Assembly (NCBI GenBank): GCA_036677445.1
Contig: JAVBWI010000021.1
Location: 1-36,359, forward strand
Origin: JAVBWI01 sp036677445
GTDB lineage: Bacteria > Bacillota > Clostridia > Christensenellales > CAG-138
Length of the DNA stretch: 36,359 bases
Direction of reading: 5' to 3'
The notes below the pieces were generated by a model, which searched no databases, was not told the origin of the DNA, and saw nothing but the letters and a program-made list of their open reading frames with translations. The stretch's first letter is position 1. Every line of letters starts with the position of its first letter. A program made the translations under genes and the position numbers. This document shows, piece after piece, positions 18,075-25,815 of the stretch.

Positions 18075-20078
18075 TCATTCTTCCGGTTTACCGCTGCCGA
18101 TAAGCTGCAGGAAGGACGCTTCGTCCAGCACGGGAACACCCAGTTCCAGCGCTTTTGCAAGCTTGCTGCCCGCGTTTTCCCCCGCGAGCACGTAATGCGT
18201 CTTTTTGCTTACGCTGCCCGACGCCTTGCCGCCCAGCCGCTCGATCAATTGCTCGGCCTCCCTGCGATCCATTGTGGGCAGCACGCCCGTGACCACGACG
18301 GTCTTGCCCGCGATCGGGCTTATTTGCGCCCGCGCCTGCTCCGGCCTGGGGGAAACGCCGTGACGAAGCAGCGCGTCCACCTGCGCGGAGATGGAGGGGT
18401 CGGCAAAAAAGTCGATGACGCTTTCGGCGACGATCTCGCCCACGTCGTCTATCGCGAGCAGCGATTCCTTATCCGCATTGCGCAGGGCTTCCAGAGTCAG
18501 AAAACACCGCGCAAGCTCCCGCGCGGTTTTGCTGCCCACGTTGGGAATGCCCAGCGCGAACAAAAAAGCGCCCAGCGTGCAGTCCCGGCTTTTATCGATG
18601 GCTTCCAGCAGGTTCTGCGCCTTCTTTTCGCCGAAGCGTTCCAGCGGCACCAATTGCTCCGCCGTAAGCTCGTAAAGCTGGGGGATCGCGGAAAACCCCA
18701 GCGTATCCACGAACAGCTCCGCGGTCTTGCCGGAAAACGTATCGATATCCATGGCGTCGCGGCTTGCGTAATGCTTTAGCCGCCCCACGATCTGCGGGCG
18801 GCAGGAAAGCGAATTGGTGCAGAAAAGATGCGCGCCGCGCTGCTCGACATGCGCGCCGCAGGCAGGGCAGCGCACGGGCTTTTCCACCTGCGCGTGCGGC
18901 TCGTCGTCGGGGACGCTCCCCAATATTTCCGGGATCACGTCGTTGCTGCGGCGCAAAAACACTTTGGACCCGACGCCTACCCGCTTGCGCTCTATATCAT
19001 CGAAATTGTTGAGCGTGGCGCGGCGTATGGTCGCGCCCGCAAGGTCCACCGGCGTCAAGTGCGCGAGAGGCGTCAGCTTACCGGTGCGCCCCACCTCCCA
19101 GGTGACTTCCTCTACGGTGGTGGTGGCTTCTTCCGCGGCGAATTTATAGGCGATGGCCCAGCGCGGGAATTTTTCCGTATGGCCCAGCGCTTCGCGCACT
19201 TTAAACGGACGCACCTTGACGACCATGCCGTCGATCAAAAAATCCAGCGTGCCGCGCGTACTTTCCGCCGCCTGAATGGCGCTCAGGAGCGGCCTCATAT
19301 CGTCACCCTGCACAAAAAAATCGTTTACGGGCAGCCCGTTCTCCTTTAGAAACGCGCGCATCTCCTCCTGAGAAAAGAGCGTCTTCCCTTCGATGAAGCC
19401 GATATTGTAGCAGCAGCAGCTCAATTTTCGCTGCTTTGTAATTTCGGGGTCGATGTTGCGCAAAGCGCCCGCCGCCGCGTTGCGCGCGTTCTTAAGAGGC
19501 TCGTCGAGCGTCTGGTTGAGCTCCTCCAAAACGGAAAGCCGCATATACCCTTCCCCCTGTACCTCCATACGGCCGGTAAAGGGAATGGTATGCGGGATAT
19601 CTTTGATGGTTTTGATCTGTTCCAATATGCCCTCGCCCACCTCGCCGTTGCCGCGGGTGGCGGCCTGCACCAGCCTGCCGCCGTCATACGTCAGGTTGAT
19701 GGTCAGGCCGTCGAACTTGTATTCGAGCGCATAGCGCACGGGCGGCAGCGCCTCTCCGGTGCGGTCGATATACTCCTGGCGCAGGCGGCGCGTGCGCGCG
19801 TCCCACTCCAGCAGTTCCGCCTCGGTGCGCACCTTGTCAAGGCTCCACAGCCTTGCGATATGCCGGTGCGGCGCGAACCCTTTTACCACCGCGCCGCCCA
19901 CGCGCCGCGTAGGGGAATCCGGCAAGACCTCGCCGGATTCCCGTTCAAGCATAAGCAGTTCGTCGTAGAGCGCATCGTATTCCGCATCGCTGATTCGCGG
20001 CGCGTCCTGCTCATAATATGCCGACGCATGCGCAATCAGCTGCTGCGTCAGTTCCCGCTGCCTGTCGCTTACGGTCAT
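18075..20078 (-). CDS. ligA: NAD-dependent DNA ligase
   Basis: Seals nicks in replication and repair using NAD+, 667 aa, full length. An N-terminal Ia domain (YYEQDAPRISDAEYD) precedes the adenylation domain, with the AMP-accepting Lys121 in EYKFDG. Then come the OB-fold, a four-Cys zinc finger (CPAC ... CTNSLSC, about 410-432), helix-hairpin-helix repeats and a C-terminal BRCT domain (about 588-667, GKTVVVTGVLPTMDRREAE). AAAGGAG precedes ATG 20078. It follows pcrA by 26 bp, the common pcrA-ligA pair. Confidence 0.97.
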   Translation of the reverse strand: MTVSDRQRELTQQLIAHASAYYEQDAPRISDAEYDALYDELLMLERESGEVLPDSPTRRVGGAVVKGFAPHRHIARLWSLDKVRTEAELLEWDARTRRLRQEYIDRTGEALPPVRYALEYKFDGLTINLTYDGGRLVQAATRGNGEVGEGILEQIKTIKDIPHTIPFTGRMEVQGEGYMRLSVLEELNQTLDEPLKNARNAAAGALRNIDPEITKQRKLSCCCYNIGFIEGKTLFSQEEMRAFLKENGLPVNDFFVQGDDMRPLLSAIQAAESTRGTLDFLIDGMVVKVRPFKVREALGHTEKFPRWAIAYKFAAEEATTTVEEVTWEVGRTGKLTPLAHLTPVDLAGATIRRATLNNFDDIERKRVGVGSKVFLRRSNDVIPEILGSVPDDEPHAQVEKPVRCPACGAHVEQRGAHLFCTNSLSCRPQIVGRLKHYASRDAMDIDTFSGKTAELFVDTLGFSAIPQLYELTAEQLVPLERFGEKKAQNLLEAIDKSRDCTLGAFLFALGIPNVGSKTARELARCFLTLEALRNADKESLLAIDDVGEIVAESVIDFFADPSISAQVDALLRHGVSPRPEQARAQISPIAGKTVVVTGVLPTMDRREAEQLIERLGGKASGSVSKKTHYVLAGENAGSKLAKALELGVPVLDEASFLQLIGSGKPEE

Positions 20079-20104
20079 GGATCTCTCTCCTTTTTACCGA
20101 CCGG

Positions 20105-22324
20105 TTACTCTTCCGCCTGTATGGGTGCAAATGCGGTGGCGAACTTTTTGACGGTGCCGCCAAAATCGATGGTCACAACCTGCGCGCTGCCCGCGCCATC
20201 CACCTGCAGCACGGTACCGATGCCGAACTTCGCGTGCCGCACGCGCTGGTGCTGCACATACTGCGCAGCCGGGGCGTCGCTTTTCGGCCTCGGCACGTTG
20301 GGTACGACCGCCTGCGCGGCAACGCCAAAACCGCCGTAGGTATTCTCAAACGGTCGTTCCTTATGCTGCCTGCGCGTGGAACGTACGGCCGGCTGCGGCG
20401 CCTGCATACCGCCCTCCTGTTCCAGCAGCGTTTCGGGGATTTCCTCCAAGAACCGCGAAGGCGGGTTCATGGAAAGTTCGCCGTACAGGTTGCGCTGGTG
20501 TGCGTGGATCAGGTATAACTCCTCCTTTGCGCGGGTGATGCCCACATAGCAAAGCCGTCTCTCTTCCTCCAGCTTGACCGGCTCCAGCCGCGACCGGCGG
20601 CTGGGGAATATAAATTCCTCCATTCCGGTAATGAACACCACCGGGAACTCCAGACCCTTGGCGCTGTGCAGCGTCATGAGCGACACCTGCCCATCCTGTT
20701 CTTCCAGGCTGTCGATGTCGGATACCAGCGATACGTTCTCAAGGAAAGCGCCCAGCGTATCCACATCGCCGCCCGGGGGCAAACCATCCGCAAACTCGCG
20801 CATGCCGCCCAGCAGCTCGTTGATGTTCTCTATGCGGGCTTCATAGTTCTCTTTCTTGTCTTCCCTTAAATACGCATCGTATTCGATGCGCTTCAATATC
20901 TCCTGCGCAAACTCGTGAAGCGGCAAGGAGTCGCGAAGCGCGAGAAGCTCCGCCATCTGCTCGGCAAAGCCCTGCAGCTTGGGGCGCACGCGCACGGACA
21001 GCCCTTCGCCCTGGATGGCGGTCAAAAACATCGGCAGCTCCTGCGCCGATGCCGCGCTTTCAAGCTCCGCAACGGCGGCGGCGCCGATACCGCGGCGCGG
21101 GACGTTAATGATGCGCATAAGCGCCACGTCGTCCGCCGGGTTATACAGAAGCCGCAAATACGCGAGTATATCCTTGATTTCCGCGCGTTCATAGAACCGC
21201 AGGCCGCCATACACGCGGTACGGTATGCCGTAACTTGTGAGCGCGGTTTCCAGCACGCGGCTTTGCGCGTTGGTGCGGTAGAGTATGGCGTACTCGTCAT
21301 AACGCCTGCCCTGCCGCGCGCCCGCGAGTATGTGGCTGCAGACATAATCCGCCTCCAGCCGTTCGTCCGGCGCGTGGTAAACGCGGATCTGTTCGCCGCC
21401 CTCGCGCGATGTCCACAGCTTTTTGCGCTTGCGGCTCTGGTTGTTGTTGATGACCCCGTTGGCGGCGTCGAGTATCACGGAGGTGGAACGGTAATTCTGT
21501 TCCAGCCGAATGACGCCGGCGCCCGGGAAGTCCTTTTCGAATTCGAGTATATTGCGGATATCCGCGCCGCGCCAGCCGTAGATGCTCTGGTCGTCGTCGC
21601 CCACCACGCAGATGTTGCGGTGCTTTTCGCACAGCATGCGCACCAGCTTGTACTGCGCCATGTTGGTATCCTGGTATTCGTCCACCAATATATATTTGAA
21701 GCGGTCCCGATACCGTTCCAATACGTCCGGGTTTTTCGCAAACAATTCCAAAGTCTTCAGCAGCAGGTCGTCAAAATCCAGCGCGTTATTCTGCTTGAGC
21801 CGCTTCTGATACAGCTTGTACACCTGCAGATATATGTCGCCAAAGGCGTCGTCGCGCAGGTATTCCTCCACCTCGGTGGTATGGTTCTTCGCCTGGCTGA
21901 TGTGCTCGCGCAGCAGGCGTTTGGGGAATTTACTGTCGTCCAGACCCAGTTTTTTGATGATCTCCGTATATAAGGCGAGCTGGTCGGCGTCGTCGTAGAT
22001 CACAAAGCTCTTATCGTAACCCAGATATTGCGCTTCGCGCCGTAATATTCGCGCGCAGCAGCTATGGAATGTCATCACCCATAAATCGGCGGCGCTGCCG
22101 CCGATGAGCTTTTCGGTGCGCTCGCGCATCTCGCGCGCGGCCTTGTTGGTAAAGGTCAGCGCCAGTATGTTCCATGGGCGCACATAATGGTTGCAAATGA
22201 GATTGGCAATGCGGCTGACAAGCACGCGGGTCTTGCCGGAACCCGCGCCCGCGAGCACCAGCAGCGGCCCCTCCACGCACTCGACAGCCTCCCGCTGCTC
22301 CTTGTTCAAATCATTGAGTTCCAA
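20105..22324 (-). CDS. pcrA: UvrD/PcrA superfamily 1 DNA helicase
   Basis: 3'-5' DNA helicase of repair and plasmid/phage replication, 739 aa. It begins ELNDLNKEQREAVECVEGPLLVLAGAGSGKT (Q-motif and Walker A, Lys31); further motifs are LVDEYQDTN, VGDDDQSIYGWRGAD, TLHSAKGLEFPVVF and a C-terminal Tudor-like segment (QHQRVRHAKFGIGTV). The start is TTG at 22324, with GGAGGGGG about four bases upstream; no ATG fits. A promoter with an extended -10 lies about 30 bp upstream. Confidence 0.96.
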   Translation of the reverse strand: MELNDLNKEQREAVECVEGPLLVLAGAGSGKTRVLVSRIANLICNHYVRPWNILALTFTNKAAREMRERTEKLIGGSAADLWVMTFHSCCARILRREAQYLGYDKSFVIYDDADQLALYTEIIKKLGLDDSKFPKRLLREHISQAKNHTTEVEEYLRDDAFGDIYLQVYKLYQKRLKQNNALDFDDLLLKTLELFAKNPDVLERYRDRFKYILVDEYQDTNMAQYKLVRMLCEKHRNICVVGDDDQSIYGWRGADIRNILEFEKDFPGAGVIRLEQNYRSTSVILDAANGVINNNQSRKRKKLWTSREGGEQIRVYHAPDERLEADYVCSHILAGARQGRRYDEYAILYRTNAQSRVLETALTSYGIPYRVYGGLRFYERAEIKDILAYLRLLYNPADDVALMRIINVPRRGIGAAAVAELESAASAQELPMFLTAIQGEGLSVRVRPKLQGFAEQMAELLALRDSLPLHEFAQEILKRIEYDAYLREDKKENYEARIENINELLGGMREFADGLPPGGDVDTLGAFLENVSLVSDIDSLEEQDGQVSLMTLHSAKGLEFPVVFITGMEEFIFPSRRSRLEPVKLEEERRLCYVGITRAKEELYLIHAHQRNLYGELSMNPPSRFLEEIPETLLEQEGGMQAPQPAVRSTRRQHKERPFENTYGGFGVAAQAVVPNVPRPKSDAPAAQYVQHQRVRHAKFGIGTVLQVDGAGSAQVVTIDFGGTVKKFATAFAPIQAEE

Positions 22325-22352
22325 TATACCCCCTCCAATCGTAACAACATGT

Positions 22353-22361
22353 ATTATACCA
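22353..22361 (-). promoter_or_regulatory. Extended -10 element of the pcrA-ligA promoter
   Basis: The minus strand reads TGGTATAAT, a perfect -10 with TG extension, 29 bp before the pcrA TTG start. The -35 position (TACCAC, 22376-22381) is poor, as is common when the -10 is extended. It lies immediately downstream of the terminator at 22399-22438. Confidence 0.65.
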
Positions 22362-22398
22362 TGCGGACGGAGGGCGTGGTACTTAAAAACGAAAGAAG

Positions 22399-22438
22399 GG
22401 GCGTCCGCAAAGCATATGACATATGCTTGCGGACGCCC
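22399..22438 (-). terminator. Strong hairpin terminator after guaD, before pcrA promoter
   Basis: GGGCGTCCGCAA pairs with TTGCGGACGCCC, and the stem continues through AGCATATG/CATATGCT with one bulged A, giving about 19 bp. On the minus strand it is followed by CTTCTTTCGTTTTTAA, so it would stop transcription from guaD before pcrA. Confidence 0.75.
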
Positions 22439-22500
22439 AAGCTATAAAAGATTTCCATAGAAACGGCGAGTAATTTTATTTGTGTAAAGGCTTTCAATCC

Positions 22501-22583
22501 GTCATTTTGCAGCGACCTGTGCGGTGCAAAATGACACCTCGAAGCGTAAGTTGACGCGACTGCTTTCCTGCGTAAGCGGGAAA
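22501..22583. repeat. Two short inverted repeats in the guaD-pcrA gap
   Basis: The 319-bp gap 22325-22643 holds no gene. Besides the promoter and terminator it has GTCATTTTGCA (22501-22511) paired with TGCAAAATGAC (22525-22535), a perfect 11-bp arm, and TTTCCTGC (22564-22571) paired with GCGGGAAA (22576-22583) across a GTAA loop. The function is unknown; they adjoin the 41-bp dispersed repeat at 22600. Confidence 0.6.
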
Positions 22584-22599
22584 CCGAGCGGCAACTTGC

Positions 22600-22640
22600 G
22601 CGGTGAACTTCGAAAAAGTGGATGCTTCCACTTTTTCGAC
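22600..22640 (+). repeat. Dispersed 41-bp hairpin repeat, copy 1
   Basis: The unit begins GCGGTGAAC and contains a perfect 12-bp stem, CGAAAAAGTGGA (22611-22622) and TCCACTTTTTCG (22627-22638), with loop TGCT. An inverted copy at 25494-25534 matches at 39 of 41 positions. This copy starts three bases beyond the guaD stop, so it may form the end of that mRNA. Confidence 0.8.
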
Positions 22641-22643
22641 AAG

Positions 22644-23906
22644 TTAGCCTACCCTTTTCCCTTCACTAAAGCGCGCCGTAATATGGCACCCGTCCGGAAG
22701 ATACAGCAGCCGTTCCAGCCGCTGCTGTATCGGCAGGCTGCGCACAGGCGGCAGGGAACTGTCATCGAGCACCAGCGCGTGCAACGCGTCGCCCTTTGCA
22801 AACCCCGGACCCGCGCCGAAATATTCCATTCCTGCGGAAGTGATCAGGTAAAATACCTCCGCCACCGTGAGGAAGGGTTCATTCTTCTGGGTGGCCAGCC
22901 AGTGGCGTTTGGAGGCGCGGATGGCGGAGGTCGCCACATCCATCATGGAAAGCCGCGCGCCGCCCGCGATATCCGAGCCCAGCGTGACGTGCAGCCCCTC
23001 GTTGAGCATGCGGCGGATGGGCGCAATGCCGCTCGCGATGTTGATATTGGAATCCGGGCAGTGCGCGACCCACACATTATGCTCGCGTATTGCGGCGCGT
23101 TCCTTCTTATCGGAATAAACGCAGTGCGCCATCACCGTTTTGGGCCCGAACAAGCCTGCGCGGTCGTAGCTTTCCCAGTATTGCCCGCAATCCGGGCAGA
23201 GCGACTTTACCCACTCGATTTCATCGACATTTTCCGAAAGGTGGGATTGCACATACAGCCCGCGCGATTGCGCCAGCTCGCCCAAAGCTTGCATAAGCGC
23301 ATCCGTACAGGAGGGCGTAAAGCGTGGGGTCAGCATGGGGCGGATATGCCGGTAGCGTCCTTCGCACTCGTCCAGCCATTTTTTCGTTTCAAGAATGGAC
23401 TCCTCCGTCGTCTCACGTAGATAATCCGGGCTGTTGCGGTCCATGTTCACCTTGCCCACATAGCCGGTCACGCCCGCGCGGTCCAGCTCCTCCATTAAAA
23501 TGTGCGTGCTCTCCCTGTGGATGGAAGCGAACATGCATACCCGCGTGGTGCCCACGTGAATAAGCTTCGAAGCGAGCCTCCGGTACATGGCGCGCGCGTA
23601 GTCCGTATCCGCAAACGCGGCTTCGGTTGGGAAGGTATACGTATTGAGCCACTCCAGCAGCTGCAGATCCATCCCCATGCCCAGCATGGCATACTGCGGA
23701 GCGTGCAGATGCATATCCACAAAGGCGGGAACGATCAGCCGGTCGCCAAAATCCTCCGTTTCCGCGCCGGTAAAACGTTCCGGCAGAGTGGAGTAAACGC
23801 CCTCGATACGGCCGTTTTCACAAACGATATATCCGTTTTCCACGCACGTTAGCTCCCCTATGACGGGCGCGTGTACGATGTGTCCTTTATAGATCGCAGT
23901 GTTCAC
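22644..23906 (-). CDS. guaD: Guanine deaminase
   Basis: Zinc amidohydrolase converting guanine to xanthine and ammonia, 420 aa. The N-terminal metal motif DMHLHAPQYAMLG followed by DLQLLEWLNTYTFPTEA is characteristic of guanine deaminases rather than other amidohydrolases. SHLSENVDEIEWV (third His), MAHCVYSD (His) and LGSDIAGGARLSMM (Asp) complete the metal and proton-transfer set. I chose GTG 23906, with GAGGGG eight bases upstream; in-frame codons further upstream overlap the ribosome site and the preceding gene. It lies 28 bp after the hydantoinase gene and should share its transcript. Together with ade it would feed guanine and adenine into xanthine and hypoxanthine. Confidence 0.92.
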   Translation of the reverse strand: MNTAIYKGHIVHAPVIGELTCVENGYIVCENGRIEGVYSTLPERFTGAETEDFGDRLIVPAFVDMHLHAPQYAMLGMGMDLQLLEWLNTYTFPTEAAFADTDYARAMYRRLASKLIHVGTTRVCMFASIHRESTHILMEELDRAGVTGYVGKVNMDRNSPDYLRETTEESILETKKWLDECEGRYRHIRPMLTPRFTPSCTDALMQALGELAQSRGLYVQSHLSENVDEIEWVKSLCPDCGQYWESYDRAGLFGPKTVMAHCVYSDKKERAAIREHNVWVAHCPDSNINIASGIAPIRRMLNEGLHVTLGSDIAGGARLSMMDVATSAIRASKRHWLATQKNEPFLTVAEVFYLITSAGMEYFGAGPGFAKGDALHALVLDDSSLPPVRSLPIQQRLERLLYLPDGCHITARFSEGKRVG

Positions 23907-23934
23907 AGAGACATCCCCTCTCTTGCTCTTACAG

Positions 23935-25305
23935 TCATGGCCGGTATCCCTGACAGGGGCCGCGATGCACATACTTACCCAGCCCGGCTTGCACCAGCTT
24001 TCCGTTTTGCACGGCCCACTCGCCGTTTAGCAGCACATCGCGCGCGCGGCCGTTCGCCGCCATGCCCTCGTAGGGGGAATTGTCGCAATGGTGGGCCAGC
24101 GTTTTATACGAAATCTTCTCCGCATAGGCAGGATCCCATACCACGATATCCGCATCCGCGCCCTCGGCGACAGTTCCTTTTTTCGGATACATGCCGAAGA
24201 GCTTCGCGGCGTTTGTGCTCAGCTGCGCCGCCATTTGCTCCAGCGTGACCCTGTTGTTGCGCACGCCGTACGTATAGTAAAGTGCTGCACGGTTTTGCAC
24301 GCCCGCGCCGCCGTTGGGGATTTTTGAGAAATCCCCTTCGCCCAGCGCCTTTTGCGCCATAGTAAAAGAGCAATGGTCGGTACCCACGGTATCGATCTCG
24401 TTTTGATTTAATCCTTCCCACAGCCGCGTATTGTCGGCGGGTGTTCGGAGCGGCGGGCTCATCACGAATTTCGCGCCGTCGGGGTCCCGGTAGCGCCTGT
24501 CGTCCAATACCAGGTACTGCGGGCAGGTCTCCAGGTAGACCGCCTGCCCCCGTGCGCGCGCGTAGCGCGCTTCCTCCAGGCCTTCGCCAGTGGAAAGGTG
24601 CACCACATACGCGGGCGCGCCCGCAAGCTGCGCGATACGCAGGTACCGGCTGACCGCCTCCGCTTCCACCTCGGCAGGACGGGAAAGCGGATGCCCCGCA
24701 GGGCCAAGGTTGCCGGCCATCTTCTGCTCCGCCGCCATGGCCTGCAGTACATCCCAGTTTTCGCAATGCATGCCGATGAGCGCGCCGACCTCCCGCGCAC
24801 GCTGCAGAGCGCGATAGATGGTGCCGTCGTCCACGCGCAACGCCGGGTACACCATATACATTTTATAAGAAGTAACGCCCGCGGCGTTCATATCGTCCAT
24901 CTCGCGGGAGACGGCGCCGTTCCACTCTGCAATGGCCATATGGAAGCCGTAGTTGCAGGAGCTCCCCGCGGCCTTCTTATGCCAGGTGTCAAGCGCCGCC
25001 AAGAGCGTACCGCCGCGATCCTGCGTGGCAAAATCCAGCACGGTGGTAGTGCCGCCCAAAATCGCCGCACGCGTGCCTGTATCGAAATTATCCGCCGTAA
25101 CCGTTACGCCCAGGTCCAGATCAAAATGCGTATGCGTATCGATAAAACCGGGGAACACATAACAGCCTTTCGCGTCGATAAGCTGCGCATCCGCCGCATT
25201 CAGATGTTCCCCCATTGCCGCAATATGGCTGCCTTCCACCAATACATCGGCGCGCCGTTTTGTGTCCGCATTGACAACGGTGCCGTTTTTGATCAATGTA
25301 CGCAT
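23935..25305 (-). CDS. Dihydropyrimidinase/D-hydantoinase family amidohydrolase
   Basis: Cyclic-imide hydrolase of the hydantoinase/dihydropyrimidinase family, 456 aa. Metal ligands are visible: His58 and His60 (DTHTHFD), carbamylated-Lys candidate Lys148 in SYKMYMVYP, His180 (GMHCEN), His236 (VVHLSTGE) and Asp310 (GTDHCSF). The SYKMY context favours hydantoinase/dihydropyrimidinase over allantoinase or dihydroorotase. AGGAGG precedes ATG 25305. It leads a two-gene operon with guaD, driven by a promoter at 25652-25680, giving a leader of roughly 340 nt that contains the repeats described below. The substrate is not proven: dihydrouracil/hydantoin or a purine-ring-opening intermediate are all possible. 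Hydantoinase-like hyuA occurs in anaerobic purine/urate degradation clusters, but the other genes of that pathway are not in the window. Confidence 0.87.
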   Translation of the reverse strand: MRTLIKNGTVVNADTKRRADVLVEGSHIAAMGEHLNAADAQLIDAKGCYVFPGFIDTHTHFDLDLGVTVTADNFDTGTRAAILGGTTTVLDFATQDRGGTLLAALDTWHKKAAGSSCNYGFHMAIAEWNGAVSREMDDMNAAGVTSYKMYMVYPALRVDDGTIYRALQRAREVGALIGMHCENWDVLQAMAAEQKMAGNLGPAGHPLSRPAEVEAEAVSRYLRIAQLAGAPAYVVHLSTGEGLEEARYARARGQAVYLETCPQYLVLDDRRYRDPDGAKFVMSPPLRTPADNTRLWEGLNQNEIDTVGTDHCSFTMAQKALGEGDFSKIPNGGAGVQNRAALYYTYGVRNNRVTLEQMAAQLSTNAAKLFGMYPKKGTVAEGADADIVVWDPAYAEKISYKTLAHHCDNSPYEGMAANGRARDVLLNGEWAVQNGKLVQAGLGKYVHRGPCQGYRP

Positions 25306-25464
25306 GGGTAGTCTCCTCCTTGCCTTTTTATATAAAGAAATGAGCGCCCTTCCGCCTATGCTGCGCATTGCGCCGCTTATTCGGATGGACCCCCATAGCG
25401 GGACAAATTTCGGCTGCCCCGTAGAAACGTTTGCGCCATACCCGCAAACCTATATGAGAGACCG

Positions 25465-25611
25465 TGCGGCAATTTTTTTGCCGTACACATAGCGTCGAAA
25501 AAGTGGAAGCATCCACTTTTCCGAGGTTCACCGCCTCTAGTTGGGCAAACAAATTGCCTTCTGTTCCTCCCAGAAGTTTCAGCTTGCATGCCGCAATTTT
25601 TTTGCCGTACA
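25465..25611. repeat. Pair of 23-bp direct repeats, 124-bp period
   Basis: TGCGGCAATTTTTTTGCCG plus TACA (25465-25487) and a copy differing by one base (25589-25611) flank about 100 bp. Each unit is itself a small hairpin, CGGCAA and TTGCCG around a T run (one mismatch in the second copy). The inner 100 bp contains copy 2 of the 41-bp repeat. The block lies inside the presumed 5' leader of the hydantoinase-guaD transcript. The arrangement could be a small mobile cassette bounded by direct repeats, or tandem terminator-like units. Confidence 0.7.
25494..25534 (-). repeat. Dispersed 41-bp hairpin repeat, copy 2 (inverted)
   Basis: Reverse complement of the unit at 22600-22640 with 39 of 41 positions identical; both differences lie on the GAAC side, and one falls at the stem. 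Flanking bases CAACT before the unit are also shared. The two copies bracket the guaD-hydantoinase operon as inverted repeats. Confidence 0.8.
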
Positions 25612-25651
25612 TTAAAGCATATCGTCGTAAAAATATTCCCTGTTTGCATAA

Positions 25652-25680
25652 AGTGTATCATTTCCCGTAACGTATTTCAA
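25652..25680 (-). promoter_or_regulatory. Promoter of the hydantoinase-guaD operon
   Basis: On the minus strand TTGAAA (25675-25680), a 17-bp spacer, and TGATACACT (extended -10, hexamer 25652-25657). It lies about 350 bp before the ATG and back-to-back with the ade promoter. I looked for a purine-riboswitch consensus between it and the gene and saw none. Confidence 0.65.
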
Positions 25681-25718
25681 TATTAGCCTGGCGCTTTGCG
25701 GCAATAATCGCTAATATT
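25679..25718. promoter_or_regulatory. Inverted repeat between divergent promoters
   Basis: AATATTAGC (25679-25687) and GCTAATATT (25710-25718) are perfect 9-bp inverted arms around 22 bp. The left arm overlaps the minus-strand -35; the right arm is 49 bp upstream of the ade -35. Its position suits an operator for a shared regulator of the nucleobase genes, which is inference. Confidence 0.5.
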
Positions 25719-25766
25719 CTGTGATTCTATATGATTTCCGGCAGAATATAGAGCCTATTCCCCCTC

Positions 25767-25794
25767 TTGTACAAACAAAAATCCGTGCTATACT
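25767..25794 (+). promoter_or_regulatory. Promoter of ade
   Basis: TTGTAC (25767-25772), a 16-bp spacer, and TATACT (25789-25794) with a TG extension (TGCTATACT). It ends 21 bp before the ATG of ade, giving a very short leader. Confidence 0.7.
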
Positions 25795-25815
25795 ACTACA
25801 AAAAGCAGGTGAACC

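Noticed and set aside
20915..21973. A 352-codon plus-strand open frame opposite pcrA
   Set aside because: Antisense shadow of conserved helicase motifs; no domain seen.
25465..25611. A CRISPR array
   Set aside because: Only two repeat units, spaced 101 bp apart, each T-rich and self-complementary, with no cas genes.
25306..25815. A purine riboswitch controlling hydantoinase-guaD or ade
   Set aside because: The expected conserved loop and junction sequences were not found in either orientation.
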